64,000 nt of DNA from Glossina fuscipes (taxonomy: Eukaryota; Arthropoda; Insecta; Diptera; Glossinidae). Made by a program: the position numbers and the translations under genes. The notes beneath the pieces were generated by a model. That model made no database searches, had not been told where the DNA came from, and saw nothing but the letters and a program-made list of their open reading frames with translations. Location of the stretch: the NCBI RefSeq assembly GCF_014805625.2, contig NW_023998417.1:14035866-14099865 (forward strand). Reading direction: 5' to 3'. This document shows, piece by piece, positions 13,201 to 24,852 of this stretch (its first letter is position 1; the number at the start of each line of letters is the position of its first letter).

Positions 13201-16200
13201 ACTAGGTTGCACTTCTGATGTTGGAGGGCATACACCACGTACATCAATTTGCTCTCCTTCAGGTGGGAGCGGAGGCCCTTGGTCCTGCAAACCTAATTCT
13301 CCAAGTTGCGCCACTACCTCTGGCATGGATGACATGTCGATTTGTTGTTGATAACCAGGGAATTCGGGAACTCTACCTTGGTACACAACATCTTCCATTG
13401 CTAAAAATTCTTGTAGACTAATTTCGGATTTTTTCGCAACAGCTCCTTCTTCACCTTCCTCAATTTCTTCATAATCAGCTGCCGCTTCTATCCGAGTGAC
13501 GACAGCGCCTACCCTTTGAGGCGATGGAGGGCAGGAAGGCGGCATGGAAGCTTTAATTGCTTCTAAAATACCAAGAATGCTAGGTGAAACCTGTAATGGC
13601 TTTCGCCTTTTGCGCCGAGGGCCCACTTTCGTTCTTAAACGAGACATTCTTTCGTGTATCTTTTCATACTCCGGTAATGCCGCAAAACGTGCAGCCTCTG
13701 CTTCGGCAGCTTCTCGTTTTGCTCTTTTAACTGCTTCGGCTGCTTCTCGGTTTGCTTTTCGCACTGCGATTATATGATCGAGTTCTCTTAAAGTCAGGTT
13801 CGGTCTTTTCTTCCTTAATTCTCTTAGCTCTCTTGCCCTAGCTATTTGCTCAAGATATCCTGGAGGAAATGGTGGTGGTTCATCGTATTCTCCTTCCACA
13901 GGAGGTGGAGGTGTTTTATATCCCTTTTTTCTCATCACGATCTTTTTTCTTTTCGCTTTAGGTTTGGGTTTCTCTACCCATCTGGATATAGGGACTCTGG
14001 TCTTCTTCTTAGGTTTTGGGGGAGGCGCACGTGCGGCTTCAGCCATTTCTCGTTCTTTCAGTTTTTGAATTGCTACTGCCCTAGCAACGAATGCTCTGTA
14101 GTCTTTCGGGTCTTTAGGGGGTGGTGGAATTATAATCGGTGAAGGACGTTGTGGTTGCGAAGGAGCTTGGGCTGGTGGGCACACTTCAGCCGGTGCAGGC
14201 AGTGCCGATGGTGGAGACCTCGCCCTAGCAGGACTGAGTATTCTTTGAGGGGGTGTTGGTAGGCGTGGTTCTTCAAAGATCGTTATTAAGGATATATCAA
14301 GCATGTCTTGGCTAACTACAGGTGACGCGGTTGGTATTTCTTCCTCAGAGACTGCGCTTACGTCGAGTAAATCTTCTTCTGGCAAATCTTCAGGAATGGG
14401 CCGCATAGGTGGAGTTGCAACAGGACTTCGCCGGACCACTTGCTCTGTTAGCATTTGTTCAACTTGTGCACGAATTCTTCGTATAATAGCCTCCGGTTTA
14501 GGTGGTGGTGTTATTGGGACGTCTAGGGGTACATCGGGCATATCTGGCACTTCTTCGTATTCTAAGTCATCAAAAGGCAAATCCTCCAAGTCTGCAAGTT
14601 GCCTGGCAACATGGGTAGGAGGCGCTTCTATGTCAACAAGGGTCTGATCTATGGGTTGATCTTCTACAGCTTCCGCAAGTGGTGTCTGTGCTGGCTGTTC
14701 AGTTGGACTAGTTAGAGTAATTGCGCTATAGGACACGTCTACGCTAATGGATGGCTCCACACTCGTTTCAGATGTTGTGGCTGAAGCGGACACATGCATT
14801 TGTCTTATTCTTCTAAATCGGTCTATTGGTCCAGTGGCTTCATCCAGCATTAACATTGCTGACGCTTCAACATCTTCTGAGGGATAAGCAAACTCCTCAA
14901 CTTCTTCTTGATAATGCTTAACTAGCCATTCTGGATAACTTGAATATCGAGGTTGAAATGATGGAACGCTTGGTTCTACCATACCGGCGGCTTGTTCTTC
15001 TTCCTCCGAAGTTGCCTCTATCGACGCTTCTTCTTCGGCAACGCCTAATACCGCTGCCGCACGTATTTGTCTTTCAAGTGCTTCAAATTCATCTAATTCG
15101 TCTTCGCCTTCGAAACTATCTTCTCTCTCTTCTTCTTCACGTAAGACATCCAAAACGTCTAAGGGCCTAGATCGCTTTTTACGAGCAATTGCAAAAACTC
15201 TTGGAAATTTTTTGTGAAAAGGGCTTTCTCCAGGTGGTTTCCGACGACTAACTCTGTGTCTAGAGGTTGGTCTCCATTTAGGAGGAGCCTCCAAATCCTG
15301 TTGTAATTTCTGCATACGTTTTTGCATGTCGTATGTTTCTTGTTCTTCTCGCTGCCTACGCTCTTCACTGGGCAATATTATGCGACCGCGTGCTTTTCGC
15401 CGAGCTACTATTGGTCGCGCGCGAGGAGTTTCTTCAGGTCGCTCAGGTAAAGGACCTTGGACTGGAGATTTTCGGGTGTGAGATGCTTCGCGTTGTGGAG
15501 AAGTTGCCCTTTGGGTTGGAGCAACAGCTGGTGGGCAAGGCTCCGATGGCATAAGTTCTTTAATTGCGCTTATGGCAGCGATAATATCGAGAGGTACTTT
15601 TCTACGCCTTCTTCTTGGGGCCTTTCTTACACGCTCCATTCTCTCTTTTATCTTTTCATATTCAGGTAGCGCAGCAAATCGTGCGGCTTCTGCTTCGGCG
15701 GCTTCTCTTTGCGCTCTTTGAGCTGCGATTATTTTATCAGCTTCCTTTAGACTAAGATCCGGCCTTTTTCTCCGTAGCTGTTGAAGAGCTCTCGCTCTAA
15801 CTACTGCTTCACAATGTCCTGGAGGGAATGGTGGTGGCTCGTCATATTCTCCTTCCACAGGAGGTGGAGGTGTTTTATAACCTTTTTTTCTCATCACGAT
15901 CTTTTTTCTTTTCGCTTTAGGTTTGGGTTTCTCAACCCATTTGGATATAGGGACTCTGGTCTTCTTCTTAGGTTTTGGGGGAGGCGCTCGTGCGGCTTCA
16001 GCCATTTCTCGTTCTTTCAATTTTTGAATTGCCACCGCCCTAGCAACAAATGCTCTGTAGTCTTTTGGATCCTTAGGTGGCGGTGGAATTACAATGGGAG
16101 ATGGGACTTGTGAATCTGGAAGAACTTCACGTTGTGCTGGCGGCGCCTGCACTGGCGCTCGCGGTGGTGATCGTGCTCTAACAGGAGATGGTGGCCTTCG

Positions 16201-19200
16201 AGGGGGAGTAGGCTGCGGCTCAACGAAAATTTTTGGTAAGGACGTATCCAATAGAGGTTGTCTTGCTGCAGGTGGCTCCCGTTCGGTTGGACTTAACTCA
16301 ACATCAGGAGAACTTACATCAAGGAGATCTTCTTCAGGCAAATCTTCTAATATTTGCATTGGTTCTTGTGGGCGCGCTGGACTTATTCGAGAAACTTCAA
16401 CCGGCTCGATCGCTGATGATATTGCTATATTAAGTTTCTCTTGAACTTTTGACCTTATTAGTTCAATTAATTCAGACGGTGTTGGCACGGACGTATCTAA
16501 TGGTGGCTGAATATTTGAAGTATCAAGGAAGTCAGGTTCTTCGATAGCCTCCAAATCTTCCATTACAGTCTCTTTGTCTGTGGAACATGTACCCTCTTCC
16601 ACATGGCATGTCGTGTTCCCGAACTCATCAATTTTAGTGGTAATTTTTGTAGACGTCGAATGAACATCGCCATTCTGCACTGTTGATGTTTCTATAACAG
16701 TTTGTTTTGTAAGTTCTTCCCCTCCATAAGTGCCAACTTGTTTGGTAACCCTTTCCGTTCTAATTTCTTCCGTTTTTGGGCTTTCTAGTCGAACGGGAGA
16801 AAATTCAAGTGGTGCTTCAGGTTCCATTTCAGGGCACACTTGATCCAACTGCCGTGCTGCTGCTTGCTCTCTAGCATACTGCAATCTTCTCATACGCTCT
16901 TGAGCTCTAAGAGGTGAAAATTCAATAAATTCTTCCTCACGAGGTTCTTGACTTATGCGACCCTGTGTTGGAGAGACCATCCGAGGGGATGGTGGGCAAG
17001 ATTGTGACGCCGCGGATTCTTTAAGTGCGCTTATAGCGGCAATAACATCGAGTGGTACTTTCCTACGTCTTTTTCGTGGAGCCTTCCTTACACGTTCCAT
17101 TCTTTCTTTTATCTTTTCATGCTCGGGTAATGCCGCAAAACGCGCAGCTTCTGCTTCGGCTGCTTCCCTTCGCACCCTTTGAGCTGCAATTATTTTATCA
17201 GCTTCTTTTACACTAAGGCCCGGCCTTTTTCTCCGTAACTGTTGTAGAGCTCTCGCTCTAGCTACTGCTTCATAATGTCCCGGAGGGAATGGTGGCGGCT
17301 CGTCGTATTCTCCTTCTACAGGAGGGGGTGGTGTCTTATAACCCTTCTTTCTCATCAAAACTTTCTTTCTTTTCATTTGTGGTTTAGGCTTCTCCACCCA
17401 CCTGGAAATAGGTATCCTGCCCTTTTTCTTAGGTTTCGGTGGAGGTGGTAGTAAACCAGCTGCAGCCAATTGCCTTTCTTTTAGTTTTTGAATCGCTTGT
17501 GCTCTTGCTACGAAAGCCTTCCTATCCTTTGGATCCTTAGGAGGAGGGGGTATCTTTATTGGAGTTTCTTTCTTTGGCTTTGGAGGCGATTTAGGCTTTG
17601 ATGGCTGTACTTGGACCTGTTCCATAACCGGGCAAACCGGCTCTTCCACTGTTTCCGGCTCAACAGCTGCCGGTATACTGAACATATTTGGAAGCGACGA
17701 ATCAAGGCTAATGCATTGCGGTTGATCTTCTTCTTCGATTTCTTCAATTCTAGGAGATTTCCCAAATATATTTTTAACTTTATCAACTACAGTTTCAACA
17801 ACAGAAGCTAAAAAACTTCGCTTTGGAGTTTCTTCGACAGGTTCACAGATTGGTTCTTCTTCATCCGTTGTTTCTACGGGGCACATGGATAAGTCGGCAA
17901 TTTCTGGTGAAGTTACGTCTTCTAGTCCTTCTTCATCGATTGATATATTTTCTTCATAGTAGCTTGGCACAGAAATATCAGTTATTTGTAAACCCTCATC
18001 AAAGCCAGCTCCAACCAGTGCTGACGAAATATAGCGTGCGCCAAATTCAACATCCAGAGCATTGGCTTCCCATAAAGGCTCTTCACGTTCTGCAGGGCAT
18101 TCCGGTTCTTCGGCCACATCAGCTGCTTCACCAGATTCTTCAGGAATGAGCCATTCTTCTTCGTCCAGTTCTTCTATTTCATATTCTCCGAACCCGGCGC
18201 CAACCAAGGCTTCGTCAGAGAACGCAAATTCTGAAACATCCTTTATATCGAATTCTGGACATGCGATATCTTGGAAAAAAGCATCATCCAAATACTCGAT
18301 TTCGCGAGGTTGCAACTGCGGAGGAGTCTTCATTTGCGCCAATTCCCAGTCTGCTACGGCTTGCAGCCTCTGTAATTCCTCTGCCAAAGCCGGAGGGGTG
18401 CATTCTTCATCTTCCAATTCAACATCTGTTGCTGCTGCTCCGATCGCTGCCGCTGCTGCGGCTTCAGCCATTTGCTCTTGCCTAAATTTGTAGTCAGCAT
18501 ATTTTAAAACAGGATGCATCTCATACACTGGACTTTCACTCGCTATTTCTCCAGATAAACCTTGATCTAACGCTAATGCCTCCATCATTGCTAATTCCTC
18601 CACTCCTATCGCTTCCACAGTTGCTCCTTCCATCTGCGCTAACGGAGAAACAGGACATTCTTGCGACGGAGTTGCTGGCACACCGTACATACCCAGTTGC
18701 CGAATTTGTTCCACTAATTCTGGCATATACGGCATTTCTAATTGAGTTATATATTCAGGAGCTACAAATTTTTCGTCTCCATATACGGCTTCTTCCAACG
18801 CCAAAAACTCATCTATACCTTCTTCTGCAGGCTCTGGAGGAAGGTCATCCGCAGAAATATCCAGCAAATCTCTTCTAAATTTCGGTCGGGATTTCCAAGG
18901 TCTTCCTTTAGGGGATGTCCACATTCTTTCGCAAGCTGCTTGCATCGCAACAGCATCTGCCTGTGCAGCAGCCTCTTCTTCTGCGGTGGCCTCTTCTAGG
19001 ACATCTAATTCTCGAGCCATACCCGCCATTTCTGCTACGCATTCTTGAAGCGGTAGGTTTTTCGCTCTTATTGCCGAGATTCGGTGTACTATACTCTCGT
19101 ATGTGGGTCCAGGAGGCGGGGAAGGAGTTTTAGGCTTCGTAGGAGTCGGTAACTTTGCTGGCGGGAGCGCCTCTACATACCTTGTATCTTGAGGCTTTGT

Positions 19201-20629
19201 CTTAGGTCTCGCTCCTTTTTTCTTTTCACCATGTCTCCTATCTGCAGTTTGCTTCTCAGGTGCAAATCTTTTCGGAATTGCCCCAGTCTCTGGTCCCGGC
19301 CGTCGCCTAGGAAGTGGTGCTTCTGCTCTAGGTTTGGCTGGTTTGGGAGGGACGCCGTGAGCTTTAGGTGGCGCAGGTCCACCTCGGGATACTGGAGCAG
19401 TTGGTCTGCGTTGACCACCCGGGGCTACCTTTAGGGGTGGGCCACGAATTTTAGGTGCGGGAGGTCCAGCTCGAGATGCTTGAGAGCTTGCTCTGCGTGG
19501 AACACCTGGTTTTATTGGCTCTGCTTTCGGGGGTTGGCCACGAGTTTTAGCTGGTAGAGATCCAACTCGAGGGGCTGGAGCACTTGTTCTTGGTGGACCA
19601 CCCGGTTTTGGCGGGCCTGCCTTCGGGGGTGGGCCCCGAGTTTTAGGTGGTGGAGCACTTGTTTTACGGGACTGAGCGCGTGTTTTGTCGGCTGCACCAC
19701 TGGGCTTAGCTTGTTGAACACCAGTTCTAGATGTTGAAGCACTAACTTTGGCCGCTGGTTTAACGGGTGGCCCTCGAGCTCTTTGCGCGGGACCACTAAC
19801 TCTGGGTGGTGCACGACCTGGTCCGGGCGGCGGGGGACGGCCTGCTCGAGGCAATTGACCACCAGGTTTAGAAGGTGCACCACGAGCTCTAGATGCTGGC
19901 GCACTTGCTCTGGGTGGTTGACCAAGTTGTTTTCTGCTCCTAGCATTCACTTTAGCTGCTTCCTCTTCTCTAATCTTTCTAAGTCTTTCAATGGCTCGTG
20001 CTCTTTTAATCATACCCTGTACATCGGTCTTGTCCTTAGGAGGAGGCGGTATATAGTATGGATCTTCACCCAAAGCCATAGGGCAAGGCGCCTCCTTTGG
20101 TGTAGGCGGCCTTGTAACTGCTTCCGACCTAAAAGAGGCCTCCAGTTGTTCTAAATTTGGTCTTACGAATTGGGGTTCTATCTGTGGCCTTGGGGGAGGG
20201 GGAGAGGCCAATATACACACCAGTTCTTCAAAAGATGCGTTGGCTGGAATATCTTGAAAATCTGGCGCAACTGTTTGCTCTAAGTATTCGATTGGCAAAT
20301 TTTCTGGAAGTGGTGGATAAAAATCCGCGTTTCCCTCAAACCTTTGATCTCCTTCATCGTCTCGCAATGCCTCTATCGATTGCGAAAGGTATTCATCAGA
20401 CTGCACGTCTTGAGTTTGATATGGAAAAGGAATATATTCAGCATTAACAGGTGACCAAGGTGTGCTGCTTAAAGGAGGTTGGAAACAAGAGATATGTCAC
20501 ACGCACTTTGGAAAATAATGAGCAATTATACCTTTGAGCGCGATCCAAAGATAAACACCGCTGTCCACTGATAGCAAAAAAGTAGCATTAGATAACTAAA
20601 TGTTTTAGAGAAGAAGAAAATTACCTCAT
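7294..20629 (-). CDS. Giant proline- and charge-rich nested-repeat protein, 4404 residues
   Basis: I do not recognise the family. The model has three coding exons: 20625-20629 (ATG plus two bases), 20532-20567 and one 13,174-base exon 7294-20467. All joins are in frame and give the start MSGQRCLSLDRAQSS. The long exon itself has no ATG near its 5' end, so the upstream exons decide the start. There is no signal peptide or membrane segment. From the N-terminus: Pro/Ala/Lys repeats (about residues 190-410); recurring modules led by PPPPKDPKDYRAFVARA at about 155, 983, 1473, 2126, 2686 and 3126; a 16-residue repeat array (about 3870-3970); and an acidic C-terminal array (about 4270-4370). The best module copies also carry RVPISKWVEKPKPKAKRKK, GYKTPPPPVEGEYDEPPPFP and RARALQQLRRKRP. 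A very large, mostly disordered structural or scaffolding protein is likely; cellular role unknown. Confidence 0.85.
7390..7700 (-). repeat. Acidic tandem repeat at C-terminus of giant protein
   Basis: About six degenerate units of roughly 18 residues, of the form EQDEFAGELENLEEFLEEP. They vary at a few positions (GELEDLEEIL, DELQNWEEFL, AELRNLEEFL). The units are strongly acidic with a leucine spacing that could form short amphipathic helices. Confidence 0.85.
8590..8900 (-). repeat. 16-residue (48-base) tandem repeat in giant protein
   Basis: Units of the form KRPPQQVPTRAQPQVP occur about six times in a row. V/I, T/A and K/Q vary, and the units decay toward both ends. They are basic and proline/glutamine-rich. 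The 48-base period is visible at DNA level as repeated ggcggccgtttt-type blocks. Confidence 0.85.
13871..14135 (-). repeat. Dispersed module copy C inside the giant exon
   Basis: Encodes PPPPKDPKDYRAFVARA, RVPISRWVEKPKPKAKRKK and GYKTPPPPVEGEYDEPPPFP. It is very similar at DNA level to the copy at 15830-16094, including synonymous sites; the two are offset by 1959 bases, exactly 653 codons. Confidence 0.85.
15830..16094 (-). repeat. Dispersed module copy B inside the giant exon
   Basis: Same module as at 13871-14135 with only scattered base differences by eye. Its offset from copy A at 17291 is 1461 bases, exactly 487 codons. Confidence 0.85.
17291..17555 (-). repeat. Dispersed module copy A inside the giant exon
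   Basis: Same module as copies B and C, more diverged at DNA level (KPKPQMKRKKVLMRKKGYK in place of KPKPKAKRKKIVMRKKGYK). Two weaker copies lie further on, near 12050-12450 and 10700-11130. Confidence 0.8.
19270..19940 (-). repeat. Pro/Ala/Lys/Arg low-complexity repeat near N-terminus of giant protein
   Basis: Imperfect units built from words such as PPKTRGPPPKAGPPKPGGPP and RASAPASRARG. It is basic, lacks acidic residues over long stretches, and is probably disordered. Confidence 0.75.
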
Positions 20630-22057
20630 TTCTGTCTACAAACTCTACTTTTTCTGCAAGTCGATTTCATGAAGACTTTCGAATCTCTCTAATACCTCCC
20701 GTGAACACGTAAATATGATCTTAACCTTAAAAAGGGGTAACAATTCATAAATTCTGTGGTCCGGTTCTTAGAGAAGTCCGCGGGAACTGATCAAAAATCA
20801 AAAATTATGGTAAAATATCCAAAAATAAGAACAGATAAACAGCGAATTTTGTAAAGTTTTGCGAAATCTTGAAACAATAAACCGAAAATTTTGAAAAGAT
20901 TCCAAAAACACAGACTATTATCTACTTATTTTTTAAAGAACTTATAATTTTGAAGTGAAAATTTTCGAATTTGATTAAAATATTATGTGTTGTTCAGATA
21001 AATAAAACATATCCAAAATGTGTACAGTGCCAGTCAAAGCGTTCAATGTAAAAGAAATTCGCGGAATGGGTGGATATTTTGGGAAAATAGTTATTCATAT
21101 AAAAATAATTGCAAACTAATTTTGCCATTGTAATCATATGAATATAAAGGCAGGTTAATCAGCTCCCTAAAGCGATTATTTTTCACCGCATTATATATAT
21201 TTTGAAATTAAAAAGTTCAAAAGAGTTTAATAATACCAACCCTATTACGTTTTATCAGTAAATATTTAACGTACTTTCATGTCAGCTTGGAAACTTTCGA
21301 GCGACATTTTGGGCACTGAAAATTTACACAAAACTTTAATTGCGAAGACAACATGTGGGTTGTCTTTTTCTTAAAAATCCTCTTAATATAAGAATCGAAT
21401 ACAAGGGCTTTGCGAACATGCAATGAATTAAGTGTGTTTATTGTAAATTATATATAGCGGACTAGGGATTAACTTTTCCACAACTAGTGGTTCATTTTGC
21501 TGTACATCCAGTTCATGTAGAAGCAATGAATGGAATAGTATCACACGCAGATCTAACGTTTACTCTCATTCACCTAATTTCCATGATGATCACGGTAAAT
21601 GAGAAAATATTTATGCTCTTTAACTATATTGCTGTTAAGCGCGGTGGGTGTAATTTATAGAGACTTCTGTATTCATACATTAAGCTTATATTGCTCTGGA
21701 ATATACAAGAAGACAATTAACACTTCCAGCAGGCTTGAAGCCTCGGTTCGCTTTGTATCTTTCAAATTAATTAATCAATTTAAACGTTGAGATTAATTAA
21801 ACAAACAAATAATAATAATAAAATTGATTTTTTTTTTTTTGTGTTTATTTTAAAATAAATTTTCTTCTTTTACAAAGCTTTATAAGTATTCTTATTTTAA
21901 CTGAGAGAACGAGCAATGGACATTCCAATCGCAATATATTTTCCATTGAAAGTTTCCTTTTCTTTCTTTTGAATTGAAAGGTTAGCTTTATCGGCTTTTT
22001 TACTTCAAGATTTTTATACTTTTTGTTTTTAGTACAAACAAACCGATTTTTTGATAA
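20630..22057. other. Spacer between giant gene start and PpD3 stop
   Basis: Holds the 5' flank and promoter of the giant gene (transcribed leftward) and the 3' UTR of PpD3, with minus-strand AATAAA candidates near 21845. A plus-strand reading at 21599-21790 has no support. A T-rich run lies at about 21828-21840. Confidence 0.5.
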
Positions 22058-24852
22058 CTACGCCAATAAACTCATTAAACTGTTTGCGTAGGCCATAGGT
22101 TTCACGTCTGGATGAGGCTGCAAAGACAAATTAAATAACAGGAATTAGGGTTTATATAAACGCACCATGACAATTTTCATTAAGAAAAAAACAAAAAGCA
22201 TTTCGTCAAAATTTCAAAAAAAAAGAGACGAGAATTTCTAATTTCCTTACTTCTTTTACAAGTCTTGTTTTGAATCGGCTTAACTACAAACTAATAAGTG
22301 CGACAAAAAAAGACTAGATAGAACCAAAAGCATCTGATTAATGCAAATATATCCAATCACATAATTGGTCAAATACAATGAGCAAATGGAACTTGCTTCC
22401 GTGCACCCTTCTTTCAATAAACATTAAATTTCAATATAAATTAAATTAATTTTATAAGGTTAAAATAAAATTCCCTGTATCTGCGTATATCCTAATGTTC
22501 ATCCTTGTAAAATTATTTTCTTTTTCGCAGCTGCAGTGTATTGTTACATTACAATATTGTAATTTTTACACAACATGACTGCTGCTATTCTTTTTCGTTT
22601 TATTATAATCTACGAATATATGATATGTTTTCAATAAATAATTAATGCGCCTAATGTAAAATATATTATTTCTAAGGATATGCAAACACATTAATTGTTT
22701 TGTCCTCTCTACATGAAAATGATTAATATTTAAATAATGTTTTATTTATATTTTAAAAGCTAACGCTACCAGATTGAAAGAATAACAGTTATAATATTTT
22801 ATGCTGATTACGGTACATTTTATACTATTTCTGATCGTGTTATTATAACTTACCACAGCTTCAAAAGATTTAAAGTTGGGTTTTAGATCATTGCCCTTAA
22901 TCGTTATAAAAGCGCCCATATTACCCATGGTATCACTGTAAATTTTACAAAAATTTGAAAAATTTTATTGCATTTGACGTTTGAAAGATAATGTAAACTA
23001 ACCAATAGTTTGGTGCTGAGAACACAGTGATACATTTGCTATTATGGGTTACCTCATAGCCCATATCTTTTACTTCGTGACTACGTATAATATACTCCAA
23101 GTTGTTCTGTTTGCAGAAGGCTTCCGTTATATCCGGACCGAATTGTATACCTACTCCTCGTTTTGATGGCCCACAACCATTCCAAGCTTGAGGATCTGAC
23201 CACAACAATTCACACATTAGGCCATCTTCGGGCGGTTGACAGTTCCGTTCGATGGAACGTAAATCGTCTAATGTCACATTTTTAGCGGAAAAGAGACCAC
23301 CGTGCATAACCAAAATCTTTTCATTAATGCAGTGACACAAAGGCAACCAATTAAAAACCTGAGTGAACATGTCGGCCATAGTGCTTGTATATTTGGCAGT
23401 AACTTCTCCGTTAAAACCGTACATTTGATTCATATTGATACTCTCATGATTACCTTCAATTCACAGAGAACTCATTATAAAAACTGCATTTATAAAAAGA
23501 GCGCTAAGTACCTCGCGATAAGTAAAAGTGAGTAGGATATAACAGTTTAAAACCAAATAATGTGAAAATACATTCTACTGAAAATGAGCCTCTATCCACA
23601 AAGTCTCCGTTGAATAAATATGGATTTGTCGGTGATGGTAGACCGTTTATATCGAATATATTCATTAGATCATAAAACTGACCATGAATATCACCACAAA
23701 TTGTAAATTTCGAAGTTCCGGCTACATTAATATCAACTAAAGAAGGTTGAGTGCGCATGTAAGCATCAATATCGCAAAGTATCTGAAAATAAAAGCAAAG
23801 ATAACTAATTATACGAAGAAACCGCAAATTTTCAACGATTAGATTTCTAAGAAGTTAAAGACACAAATACTTACCTTATAAGCATATTTCCGGTGCAGTT
23901 TCTTTTGTTGTTTATAGTGCTCCATAAGGTCAAGCATAAATTTCAGAGTAACTTTGCCATCCTCTAAAGCAGGTCCCTTGTAATCATCCTCAATTGCTTT
24001 AAACCGCTCAATTTATAATCATCAAATGAGTTGGACTAATCATTTAACTTACTTATGTTTTCCAAATCTCGAAACATTTCTGCTAATGTTTTTTCCGGTT
24101 TATCCACAGCAATTGCTCTCTCAAATGCCCGCATTTTCACAATTTTATTGCATTCCGTAAATTTCAATTTAGCATCTTTATCATTTGGACGACATTTTGA
24201 TACCTGTTTTTTTTTTTAAGAAATTAAGAAATATATAGACTGGTTACTGCTATCATGTGGAACATACGTATTCAAAATCCGAGAGAGCCTGCTTAAATTT
24301 GCCCAGTGACATATGTGCCGCTGCACGACGATAATATCCTTTTAAATATGCAGGATCGGACTTTACGGCCGATATACCATCTTGTAGAGCGAATCCAAAA
24401 CTTTCCTGTCTAAGATGAGCCAATGACCGGTTGGCATAAAAAATTGCATTACTTGGCATTAATTCTATGGCTTTGGTGTACATTTGTATTGCTTTTGTGA
24501 AATCTTTAGCTGTAATTGCGATTATTTTTTATGGATGGATATTAGTTTAAACAACAATATAAAAGGTTATATTTGATTTCTGATGCAAAGCACCTAATGG
24601 AATTATGCACTGGAATGAATATATCTTGGTAAAGTTACACACAAAACGCACATAACTTTCCGATGCAGACGAGCACTTACATTTAAGATAATCATTGCCT
24701 TCATTCTTGCATTTTTCTGCTAAAGCTATTTTCTCTTCTTGGGAGCAGCCACTGTCTTTCATCGGTACCTTCGATGAACAAGCACTTACAGAAGTACACT
24801 GTTTTTGCTGGTCTTCATTGTTGTTTTGTTCCATTTCCACTGCTGTCGACAT
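22058..24852 (-). CDS. PpD3: Serine/threonine protein phosphatase 5
   Basis: PPP-family phosphatase with an N-terminal TPR domain that binds HSP90. It dephosphorylates HSP90 clients and signalling kinases in cytoplasm and nucleus. Eight exons join in frame: 24681-24852, 24268-24509, 24053-24203, 23875-23996, 23512-23782, 23003-23453, 22854-22935, 22058-22117, giving 516 residues, the usual length. TPRs occupy about residues 35-150 ([38 protein letters not shown]). The metal-binding and catalytic motifs GDIHGQ (about 259), GDFVDRG (about 288), GNHES (about 319), HGG and SHEV are all intact. The C-terminus ends [19 protein letters not shown], the conserved autoinhibitory tail region. The small last exon sits 736 bases beyond its neighbour. 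The start is the first Met of an exon rich in Glu/Gln/Ser. Confidence 0.95.

Noticed and set aside
20404..20406. GTG as start of the giant reading
   Set aside because: The frame is open further upstream and two small exons supply a proper ATG in frame at 20627-20629.
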